From NCBI GenBank assembly GCA_911728455.2, contig OU452232.1, positions 2,081,501 to 2,145,500 of the forward strand: a stretch of DNA of 64,000 nt. Reading direction: 5' to 3'. The notes under the pieces are model-generated. The model saw only the letters and a program-made list of their open reading frames with translations, made no database searches and was not told the origin of the DNA. Source of the DNA: Marthasterias glacialis. Taxonomy: Eukaryota; Echinodermata; Asteroidea; Forcipulatida; Asteriidae. The position numbers were made by a program, and so were the translations under genes. Numbering within the stretch: the first letter of the stretch is position 1; each line of letters starts with the position of its first letter. Shown here one piece after another: positions 1-10,500 of the stretch.

Positions 1-3000
1 AGCGCCAACTGGTCGCCCTGTCAAGATCAAGTCAAGTGCCCTGGAAAGTCCAATGAGCTTAGGTAGACGGACTGTTCCACCATCAATCAGAGGGATACCT
101 GAAATGAGAAGAGGGGCAAAGAAAAGCTGATCTTTGGACATTCCACTGCGGAGCGTGCACAGACCACACACACGCTGTCTAATGCTTTGTTTCACCCACA
201 CAAAGACAAAACGTAGTCTTGAATGTTTGCCCTTTTCTTGGCTATTGAGAGGTGGTTTTTATGTATTTCCGATTCCAGACCTTAGTCCCGTTGTTCAAAG
301 AAGAGGATCGCGAGACATCAAGAGGCTTCCACCATTGTTTATTCATTGTATTTTGGCTCAATGGAGGTATATCAGAGTGAACCAGGAATCAAGCCATGGT
401 TCCAGGTTCAGTACCAATCCTATGCCCTTAGTCACGGCTGATGTTTTGCAATTTTCGGTGCGTGAATTTGACATTTTCTCGGTTGAGAAAAAAAAACACA
501 CGATGCAATTCAGAGAATCTTTGTTCTCTTGAAATTTTTAAGTCAGGGTTTCTTTGTGCAAGCGATTCTCTAAAAGAAAAATAATTCCAGCAATTCTGAC
601 AAATAATCCTGCCAGGGGGACAGGAAAAAATAAAAGAATCCGTGCAGCAACTTGTTAAAAGAGTTTCTGAATTGCATCTCTGAATTGAAATGAAAAGTGA
701 ATTACCGAATCTCCTGTTGAAGATTCCAAACGTAGCACTCTTCTCAACCACCCTCATATCACAAATCAGTGATAACTCCATACCACCTGCTACTGCATAA
801 CCACTTACTGCTGCGATCACTGGCTTGCTGAATATCATCTTACTAGGACCCTACAAGACAAATTACCAATATCAAATATCAATAGCAAATATCAATATGA
901 ACTATCAGTATCAAATATCAACATCGAATATCAATATCAATATCAATATCAATATCAAATATTAATATCAGTATCACTATCAATATCAATATCAATATCA
1001 ATATCAATATCAATATCAATATCAATATCAATATCAATATCAATATCAATATCAAATATCAATATCAAATATCAATATCAAATATCAATATCAAATTTCA
1101 ATATTAAAGCCCCAGCTCAACACTGGTAAGAAGAAAAACATGAATGTTCACAGATTTACATACACCTTACATGGTATAAAGAAAACTTTCCTCGAAATAT
1201 TTCGCCTGAAGTGTTATCGTTTTTAAATAATAAATGAAATAAGATCTCAGTGACACAAAAACTCTGCCTAAAGAATTCGTACAAAAATGCTGAATGCATT
1301 TTTACAGTTTTCTGAGCTGACATTTTAACAGGTTGTTCTTTTATTACAAATATCTTGATTTGTGCAAAGAATGGAAGCATTTAAAGTCAGTTTACCAATG
1401 TTGAGCTGGGGCTTAAAGCTGTGTACTCTGTAAAAATTAATTCAGTGATACATTTCTGTTATTAAATGAGGGTATTGGTATACAAATATAACAGCTGAGG
1501 GTGGACAGCCGTCATTACAATGTAGCTTCCCAAGGTATTGGAAGTTGATAAAGTTGTAGTTCACGAGGTGAAGCCTCGGGAACTATTTGTCAACTTCCAA
1601 TACTGATCTGAGGGGAGCTAATATCAACTATCCAGCCGAAATAAACCATATTGCATTTGTTTTACCATACCTCTCATAATTCTCTACTTCAGCACCATTG
1701 AGCTCGGGAAAGTAGCTAGGGCCGTCTGTACTACACACTTGCAATAATTCCATGATTGCTTTGTAAAGTGCGTGAGTAGTAGACTGCTGCCCATGTGACA
1801 GTCCATTACGCATGCGTATTTACCCTGTCAGCAAAAATAGCATCTGACACCATTTCACAATTGCTTTTTATAGCCCAAAAGTGCCTAATCAGGAGGCAAG
1901 GTGTCCCTTTAAAAGATTCTAGTAAAAAGGTTGAAGGGTGAAAATCATTAGGTTAGGTTATGTTTGTATTTTTACCATTGGTCCATGTGGATCCAAATTG
2001 ACTTCTTTCAGATCAAAGTCTTGATATGATGCTACTTCTTTCAGATCCATTCCCGCACAAAAGTTACCACCTGTAAAAAATAATTCATTGAATATTTTTA
2101 TTTCATTTATTTCATTTATTAATTCCGGCTGTGAAGCCAAGGATTCCCAGAAGAGTGAACTTAATCACTATACTAGCCAAGAACCCTTCGGACAGAAGAC
2201 GAGGAAGGAAGTTCCAGTTTCAGATGTGGAAGGAAAACCCCCACATAAATATTCCAGGGAAAACCCACACAATCAGGTAGGGACTGGACAACCCAATGCA
2301 CACAGTGCCCCCTGGGGGATTTGAATCAGGGTACCAGAGGTGGAAGGCGAGGAAAGATACCACTACGCCAACCTGACTGCCCCTAGATGCTTTGTTTATT
2401 TTGGCTTACCAACACCATAGAAAACAGCTACCCTCAGGTTGTGATCTTTATCAAACTCTTCAAACGCTGATCTTAAGAGCAAAGCCGTCTCACGATTCAC
2501 AGCATTACGACTCTTTGGTCTGTTTATTCCCACAAGAAAGATGTTGTCTTGTCTCTCTGTAATAACTGTGGTCTCTGACAACAAAACACACAATATAATA
2601 TGTTACTTTATTCACGTTTTATTCTATTTATTTATTGTTAATCAGTATTCATCTTACAGAGCAAGCTATTATTGTTTGAATTTTCAAGACAAAACTCAAT
2701 GGGCTGTCAGAATAGCCTATTTTCTTTTTGGTTACATGCTGAGACCCACCATTTCGTGAAAAAAAAAGCTAAATCCAACCACCACTTTTTCACTCGATAT
2801 GATGACTAGAAGTGGCTAAGATAGTAAGTATCTTAGGCTGTGTCCGAATTGGCAGCTAAGGCTACGGGCGCGGATGTTGCTAAGGGTGCTGCCGATGGCA
2901 GCCTATATGCTTCAAAGTATGACGGACGCGGGGACCAAGTCACAGCAACAGCCATAGCCATTAATTTGAAAACACCCTTATTAATTACCCTAATAAATAA

Positions 3001-3722
3001 TTACTTGAGGTTTTAAAATAAAGTATTGTCATACACACCAATAATGTCAATAAATGAATAAGAATAATGATACAATATAAAATATAAGCACTTTTCATGG
3101 TATGGTAGCTTATTTCTAACACCCGTTGCCACCTTCGACTTGGTGCTAGAACTTCACGCACATGTCTGGAACTGGAAGGTTTGTGAAAGTTTGAGTGCAG
3201 AGTTGCAGACGGCCATACATGTTCGAAGTAAACCTACGAGTTACAACACGTGACAAATCTGCCCTTTTCCCCTTGCCCTTGCCTTTGGCCTTGCCACCCT
3301 TGACCTTGTCGTGCTTAATGATGAACAAGATCATATGGCACTATAAGCAAAGGCGCTTTATTACAAATACAAAAAAGATTTTTATAAACATAACTATATT
3401 TTAGTAAAATTGTTTTCTACTTAAATATTAATAGTGTGTATAGCACTAGCTTTATTAATATTAGCAGCAGGATCAGGAGACACTATCAATCATTCCAAGA
3501 AACAGAGAAAGGGGCGGAGTCAATATCAATCAATGACGAACTTTTAATTTTATTAATTTTGCAAATTTGTTGATTTCGGAAAATGTATAATTTACCTGTT
3601 TCATCAGCAGACGAAGTGAAACGCCGTTGCAACCTTGAATTTAATACACCAGCTACTCTATCCCCAGTCACCTGCGGATACAAATGTCGACTTACAAGCC
3701 TCAATCTTGAGAGATGTGCCAT
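1..3722 (-). CDS. mitochondrial enoyl-CoA hydratase-like (crotonase family) gene, 3' end outside window
   Basis: Five exons are readable on the minus strand, all with GT/AG borders and matching phases: 3722-3596, 2574-2410, 2070-1976, 850-706 and 98-1 (continuing past the edge). The start at 3722 opens an arginine-rich, acid-free leader of about 40 residues ending RRFTSSADE, a typical mitochondrial targeting peptide. Crotonase landmarks follow: IFLVGINRP near residue 55, the GNFCAGMDLKE oxyanion-hole segment (about 99-109), SKPVIAAVSGYAVAGGMEL (137-155) and PLIDGGTVRLPKLIGL. In the family this fold hydrates or isomerises acyl-CoA thioesters. Glu154 matches the first catalytic Glu of ECHS1 (Glu144). 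The second (Glu164) aligns with Asn174 in FNRRFG, so classic hydratase activity is doubtful. The subgroup resembles bacterial carnitinyl-CoA/EchA-like proteins. The family is sure, the substrate is not. Confidence 0.88.
435..660. repeat. dispersed 230-bp repeat, copy 1
   Basis: The stretch from GATGTTTTGCAATTTTCGG to CCTGCCAGGGGGACAGG aligns over its whole length with 52195-52405 in a KICS2 intron and, inverted and partial, with about 20085-20235 in CCT1 intron 9. It contains internal inverted sequence (GAATCTTTGTTCTCTTG against GATTCTC), so it is probably a non-autonomous DNA element. It lies in the last visible intron of the crotonase gene. Confidence 0.65.
866..1106. repeat. hexanucleotide satellite (ATCAAT)n
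   Basis: About 240 bp of nearly continuous ATCAAT/ATCAAA units lies in a crotonase-gene intron. The central part (about 966-1053) is almost perfect and the flanks carry AAATATC variants. It directly abuts the inverted-repeat element starting at 1107. Confidence 0.92.
1107..1414. mobile_element. MITE with AAGCCCCAGCTCAAC termini, copy 1
   Basis: The ends AAGCCCCAGCTCAAC and GTTGAGCTGGGGCTT are perfect inverted repeats. The interior has no coding capacity. A second copy of the same element lies at 29785-30139, sharing GAATGTTCACAGATTTAC, CACCTTACATGGTATAAAG and GCCTGAAGTGTTATCGT. Confidence 0.82.
1519..1622. mobile_element. short foldback element around a 1.57-kb hairpin
   Basis: GTATTGGAAGTTGA and TCAACTTCCAATAC form an inverted pair around CACGAGGTGAAGCCTCGGG, and the flanks GTAGCTTCCC/GGGGAGCTAA extend the symmetry imperfectly. 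It is best read as a small non-autonomous element in a crotonase-gene intron; the ends are approximate. Confidence 0.55.
2120..2386 (-). repeat. tRNA-derived SINE, family A, copy 1
   Basis: Read on the minus strand it starts with a tRNA-like head: TGGCGTAGTGG as Pol III box A and GATTCAAATCC as box B. A body with TGTGTGGGTTTTCCCTGG and CTTCCTTCC follows, then a short AAATGAAATAA tail. The same unit occurs on the plus strand at 17107-17376. It lies between exons 2 and 3 of the crotonase gene. Confidence 0.8.
2836..2970. repeat. dispersed GGCTACGG-rich repeat fragment
   Basis: GGCTGTGTCCGAATTGGCAG followed by GGCTACGGGCGCGG and a distal CAACAGCCATAGCCATT resembles segments near 27800-27915 (inverted), 37600-37730 and 21850-21910. 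It is probably a degenerate inverted-repeat element; I could not set its ends. Confidence 0.4.
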
Positions 3723-4571
3723 TTTTTACTTTGTAAAAAAGTTTTTACCGTCTGCTAATTTTTCGGAGTTCCACTTGTCTTGTTTCCTATATATTTTATA
3801 TTTTGAACTAATACGTTGTGACAGGGAGCCAGACGAAAGTTGTAAGTAAACGACTGTTCCACTCATATACAGGGGTGAATTTTAAAGTAATAAATCAACT
3901 ATCCAGTAATACGTCTAAACTGTTGTTAATAATGTTAAAATATTTAAATTTGAATTTAATTTTTTAAGTATTTACACTCAAAATGTGTCTTTAAGGTAAA
4001 ATGTTTTGATAAATTAGAAGTTTGTAAGGACAAGGTCAGCAGCTAAATCCCCCGCATCAACAATGTGAGCTTGGAGCTCGAGCGCTATGCTATTTCAATT
4101 TAGAAATGGAACTTTATTTAAGTGTAAACAATAATTTCCAATACCGAGGAAATTTATAGTTATTTTTTTTTATTTTGTTCATGTAAGACCTCAAATTTAG
4201 ATGTCAGTTACATACAGACATTTTTTAGAATAAATAATCACATGGTTTCTAGCATGTTCTACACATTGTGGGATGGCTATGTGTTTTTCGACACGTGTAG
4301 TTCATGTCAAATTATTTTTTTGTAAATATACGCAATAAGAGTCTCACGAATAAAATAAAATGAACTGAATCAAGGATATTAATTAACTAATTTTACAATA
4401 TTTTAATTTGACTTGAAGGTAACAAATGTGAACATATATTTGTATTGTGTCGATTATCATGAACTACACGTTAATAAGATTTCAATTTTACTCAGCACGC
4501 TGTTTCCTGGGTACTGTGATCGAAACATAAAATTAAGGCCCACAAAATCTGTATTTTAAAAGTTTTCCAAA
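3723..4571. promoter_or_regulatory. shared upstream region of the divergent crotonase and CCT1 genes
   Basis: This 849-bp interval separates two start codons that point away from each other, so it must hold the 5' UTRs and promoters of both genes. I see no convincing TATA box or open reading frame, and much of it is AT-rich. Divergent housekeeping pairs often share one promoter; that it happens here is inferred from arrangement only. Confidence 0.5.
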
Positions 4572-7500
4572 ATGTCTACGGCAAAAATGCTGTCAGTGGG
4601 AGGGGAGAGAACCTCTGGGGATACAGTCAGAAATCAAAATGGTAAGTTTGAATGAAATTTATAATTAATTTCTTATGTTTTACTTTTCAAAATGAATGAC
4701 TATTTTTGCTGTCTGCATTGACACATTCATTGCAATGAAAATTACTTGTGTTTCCGACACTGATGAAATTCATTAATTGGTTTTGTGTTAAATAAAAGTT
4801 TTTTGTCGTCTGTTACTTGGTTAAAATGTTTTAACATTTAGTTGTCCTTGATTTTGTGAATTGATATGCTCTAGACTTAAAATTTTACATTGTTGTTTTG
4901 CTTTCCTATGTCAAGTAATGCCCCACTAGTGTGGCAAGGGTTTTTGACATTGGTTGAATCTAGACCCAGTAACTGGGGCGCTGTACGGTCGTACTAGCGC
5001 CCCAGAAAAGTATGTGTAAGTTGGTTTGAAAAGCTGTTATGGCAAAGAGGATTTAAAACACCTCTAAACAGTGGCCGAAATTACGACAAAAACTCAACAG
5101 AAGATATCAAAGATGAAATAGAATGCATTTAATTGTACTTACGATCACTTTCTGTCCTCCAAATCGATGATTTTTTAGCCCACTAAAACCACTCAAATGC
5201 AGCGGTTACAGTAGTTGCGATAATCGTAACCCCTCCATCCTCCCGACGGTCGGAGACCGGAGGGTTACGAGACAAGACTGATATTATCGGTGTAACTAGC
5301 AGTTTTGACCAGTTTTTGCTAGACTCGTGATCAGATTCGTCCATTTTTTTCCACTTTCAAAAATCATGACAAACATTCTATACACATGGAGTTGATCTTT
5401 ATTGTATGACAATGTCATCTGGAACCCTTAAAACAACATCATGAAAATATTTGGCAGAAAAAACGACAAAAACTTACCAAAAGACTGACCGAATATATCC
5501 ATAATCCATAGCGGGGCCAACTAGTGATTTTGAACGTCGCACTTGCTTGGCAACAACCAATCAGCGTGACCCAACCAACAGTGTTGTAGTCGAGACCTAG
5601 GAGTCCGAGACCGAGACCGAGACCGAGACCTGGAGGGGGGAGACCGAGACCGAGACCGAGAGGTCCGAGACCAAGACCGAGACCTGAAGGTCCGAGACCG
5701 AGACCGAGACCGAGACCTCAAGACCACATGTGTATTTACTGTAAATTAAATTACATACATGTAATAAAATTGGACACATAATAATTGAAATGAAAATCTT
5801 TTATTGATATAAAACAAACTGAATATGTATTTTGCTGTTAGCCCCCCCTACCAGCTGATAATTACTGTTAAGCCCTTTGTGTACCTGTTTTACAATAATA
5901 CTGTACTTGATAACCAGTTGATAACTGTTGATAACACAATAATTATTAACAAACAACTATAATAAATGTGTTCTGTCGGATTCAGGAAACTGATTCAGGA
6001 ATCTGGTTCCAAAACAGTTGTTTTTTGTCAGTATAGGTACCAGTCCTTTTCACAGAATGTCTTCATTGCACTTGAGAAACATTAGCATTGACAGCATCTC
6101 TGCTGACAAACGGGCACGATGTGGGCGCATGATGATCCCTCCCCTGCTGAATATTCTCTCCACAGGGGCAGATGATGCTGGCACTGAGAGCACTTTACAT
6201 GCCAGCTTGTACAGGGTTGGGAGCTTTTTGGCCATGTCCCGCCAAAACTGTAGGGCACTCGGGACAGATGGAGAGTCGCTGGCCAACTCAAGATACCTCA
6301 CAAGTTGCCGCCTAGTCGTGTCCTCTTGTGGAGGCCCCCCACTTCTGTGTCTGTGTCGGCTATATTTGGCGAGGAGGCGTGGAACCTTCGCAGGAACTTC
6401 CTCTTCCTCTTCACTTGATGTTGAAATGCCATGGGTATGGGGGGTTTCATCTTCAGAAAGAGCGTTAGCGTCAGCCTCAGTGATGACCAAATCTAATACA
6501 AAACATTTAAATTTCAAAGATTCATTGAGGGTAATAGTTCTAATAGTTTTGGTTTCCCATGGTGCAGTTAGACTGACCTCAACATTGCAAACTTGACTTT
6601 TCAACAGCCAATACAAAAATCAATTTTAGTTTAACTTTAAATTACCTTGCAACATTTCTTTCAACTCCTCCCTGGTGTGTCTGAGGGAATGTGCATCTGT
6701 GTCAATGAGGACATCAATGTCTACCCAGTGGAGGCTAAACTGTGGATCAAGGACTGTGGACAAGGGGTATACCTTGTCCACAAATGGCTCGTCATGGCTG
6801 CCTGGAGAGGGTTCAGTCATCTGGCAATTCAGGAATATTCCCTTAAATCTTCTAAGTAGTGATTCCAAAAGTGCATTGACAAGGGGTCTACAATGTCTGG
6901 CACTGTCTCTCTTCTTCTTGAGATGCGAGTTGAGGTCTAGGACGGTTGGGACCACAAGGCTGATCGTAACCATCTGATCACCTGCATCATACACAGCATA
7001 AAATAATGAGAAATTGTATGAATAATCAATTATAAACTTTACATCAGTTATAACTTTGGCAAACCCTTATTAAATTCATCATACAATGAGCCCACTTCCT
7101 GAAAATTAAGAAATTATATACATGTTTTACCCTGGGTTAAATCTGTAGCCTCTCCAAAAGGGGTCAATACATCGCACATCTCGTTCAGCTGGCTCCACTC
7201 TCGAGCAGTATACGCTGCCTCTGAGAAACCTGTGCCACACACTTCAACCAATGATCTCAGCTCAAGTGCAAGTATGGCCTTCAGTTGACGAAGGGTTGAA
7301 TTCCAGCGGGTTGTATTGGAAGCTGGAATTGTCCTATTTGTCCCAAAAGCTTTTTCAAACCTTTAAATTAAAGAATAAGAAGAGAGGCATAATAAATCAC
7401 GTACAAAAACAAGGAAATAAAAAATGAAGAAGATTGATTTAACTGTATACAGATTACAGATGTCATCGTCAAAAAAGAAAAAAAGAAAAACAAACGGGTG

Positions 7501-10500
7501 AATGGTAAAGTTTCTATTGTAAGTGCTATTGACACATGAAAGAACTTAGCCCCCTAGGGAGTGCACAAAATCATATAAAAATTGGAGGATTCAATGTTTT
7601 TTTCTTCACATAAACAAGCCAAATCAAGCTGTCTGTACTGCCAATTCAGGGATGTTGGGATATTTTTACTTACTTTTCCTTGAAAACAGTACTACGATGA
7701 AGTAAAGTTGACAGCCTTGATGCTTTTGCAATGGCAGTAGCCAAACCCCTCGTCTCTTTTAACCCATCGCCAATCACCAACTGCAGACTATGTGCAAAAC
7801 AGGACAGTCGCTGCTTTGATGAATTCTCCAAGACGGTGAATACCTGCTCTTCATCTTCTTCCTCAAGGTCATGCCAAACTGCTTCATCCTCGATGTTTTC
7901 TCCTTCATCTTCTGCTTCCTCAGTCACATCGGGGGTTGGAAATCGGACCTTGAAAGCTGCCTTCATGTTTGATGCGTTGTCTGTGACAACAAAGTCAATC
8001 TTGTTCTTGATTCCATTCTCCTCGATGACATCATCAAATGCTGCAGCAATTCGCTCACCTGTATGCGAACCTTTGAACCTTTGGCAACTGAGCAGGGCCG
8101 ATGTCAACTTCAAAGATCCAGTGGTGCTAGGGATAATGGTGTGTACTGTCACTCCCAAGAAAGATCGCATCACTCTGTCACTCCAAATATCTGTGGTGAT
8201 GGACACGGATGATGCAGCTCCAAGAAAATCTTTGATCTTTTGCTTTCCTGCCTCGTACATCTGAGGCAACCTCACACTTCCAAGTGTGGACCTGGCCATC
8301 GGAGTGTATCTAAATTCAAAACAAAAAGTCAACATGGTAAAATAGTTTAATGGTTTAGGCTATTGTTTTTTTTGTTTTTTTTTGCAAATGGCTTTAAAAG
8401 AAAACCTTTCAGTCAAAACAAACATGCTGCATAGTTTTGAAATACCTTGGCTCTAACACTTTCATGAAGTTTCGAAAGTGGAGGTTCTCAACGATGGACA
8501 GTGGCATTGAACATCCAACAATCAAGTCTTTCATGATGGCATTGTTGATCGTTTTCTGACGCGGATGTTTGATATTGTACACCTGTACAGTCTGGGTGTG
8601 GGTGGTGCCTGTTGAAGAACCGGCGCCTGGTGTTAAAAATCCTGTGATGCCCTGCTGCCGGCTTGCTTGAGATTCTTTACCCATCCGTATGTACTCTTCA
8701 TACCTTTCCGAGAAAAGGATTCAACAATTTATGATAATTTGTTATTTTCTTTTCTCAGAAAAAAAATTCTAATTCAGTTAATGTTAGAAATACATGTACT
8801 TTTAAAATCTAACTGACAATGATGGTAATCAGATGAGAAATTACCAAATCAATGACATGGGCCCAGGGCTATGCCATCAAAAAATACACACAAAAACAAA
8901 AACTGCATAATAAATACTGAAATAGATTAAAAACAAATAAACAAACAAACAGGGCAACAAACTAATGGGCAACATTGAATTATTATTAACATAAGTTGAC
9001 ATCATGATTGAAATTTAGTAATTGATTGGGTTTAAATTGTTTTGATGGTGAATGTGGTACTTGCCCTAAGACTATGGTCATGCATTGTCATGGGGGGGGG
9101 GGGGATTCTTGATCATTCATAGTGTAAAAACGTTACATTTTTAAAACACTTTCATGAACATCATCAGTCTGCATCATATACAAAAGTGAAATTAAGATAT
9201 GGCTTAATCAATGTCATAATTGACAATTTGCAGTTTACTGAGAATCATGAGCAATGAAATCAATTTAAAATATGTTAATTTATGTTACTTACTTGGCTTT
9301 ATGGGCCCGACTTAAATGCCTAGTGAATGCTGAACTTGTTCCTGATCTCTCCGTGATTCGTCTTGTCTTAGAGCAGAAAATACAAACTGCCGAATGCTTC
9401 TTGTTGCCTGCTTTGGCGTCCAAGATCTCTTTGTGGTCCTTAAAACCAAATTTGATCACAGCAGAATTGCTGGACATCTTGCAATAATCGGTAAAAAAAC
9501 CAGCGAAAAGTTTTATCGTGCTAATCTAGCAAACTCGTACTGTAGGATCAGCTGGTGTGTATCACTGACAGTGGTGGTAATGCTTGTGTACGTGTTTGCA
9601 CCATGCGCCATGCAACTGTTTACCTTTCACAACGAGTAGTGCGTGTTTTGGTATCGCTCCCAATTTTTATCGAACTCATGATGCGTGAAGCCTATGGCAC
9701 AAGCACACATGGCACTAACCACAAGCGAGGTTGTCTCTACGTACGTACTGCAAGTTTTCTAAAACTATTCGCTATATGTTTATCGCGCGTGATTTAATGA
9801 TCGCGACCGAATAAATTTGTAGGCCTATTATCATGGGAAATATTTTGCTGGTCTCGATCGAGACCAGCAAAATATCGAGACCGCTGTGAACTGAGACCGA
9901 GACCAAGACCGAGACCAGAGGGTGGGGAGACCGAGACCAAGACCGAGACCAGCAAAAAGTGGTCTCGAGACCGGTCTCGAGACCGAGACCGGTCTCGAGA
10001 CCTACAACACTGCCAACCAAACACGCATCTGGACGAGCCATGGCTGTCGTATGCGTATCGGCCATTCCAGCTTGCAAACTCACCGCCTGTGTGCGCACTC
10101 GGTCCGGGGGGGGATTGGTGCTTACACACACAGGCGGTGAGTTTGCAAGCTGGAATGGCCGATACGCATACGACAGCCATGGCTCGTCCAGATGCGTGTT
10201 TGGTTGGGTCACGCTGATTGGTTGTTGCCAAGCAAGTGCGACGTTCAAAATCACTAGTTGGCCCTGCTATGGATTATGGATATATTCGGTCAGTCTTTTG
10301 GTAAGTTTTTGTCGTTTTTTCTGCCAAATATTTTCATGATGTTGTTTTAAGGGTTCCAGATGACGTTGTCATACAATAAAGATCAACTCCATGTGTTTAG
10401 AATGTTTGTCATGATTTTTGAAAGTGGAAAAAAATGGACGAATCTGATCACGAGTCTAGCAAAAACTGGTCAAAACTGCTAGTTACACCGATAATATCAG

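Larger units (their letters stand above)
5579..10012 (-). mobile_element. complete autonomous-looking hAT DNA transposon
   Basis: The element is 4,434 bp and begins and ends with the inverted terminus CAGTGTTGTAG, followed at both ends by GTCTCGAGACC-like subterminal sequence. It is flanked by an exact 8-bp duplication CCAACCAA (5571-5578, 10013-10020), the expected hAT target-site length. It carries one transposase gene on the minus strand with no stop or frameshift that I can find. It lies in CCT1 intron 1, antisense to CCT1, inside the left arm of the palindromic element. Intact termini, TSD and gene point to recent insertion. Confidence 0.93.

Noticed and set aside
1628-1813. Minus-strand frame between crotonase exons 3 and 4 (YFPELNGAEVENYERYG) as a possible extra exon
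   Set aside because: Exons 3 and 4 already join in phase at GPM-GPSKM, exactly as in family members, leaving no room for an additional exon.
6018-6596. 192-codon plus-strand open frame
   Set aside because: It is the reverse-strand shadow of the last hAT transposase exon, which carries the conserved hATC motif.
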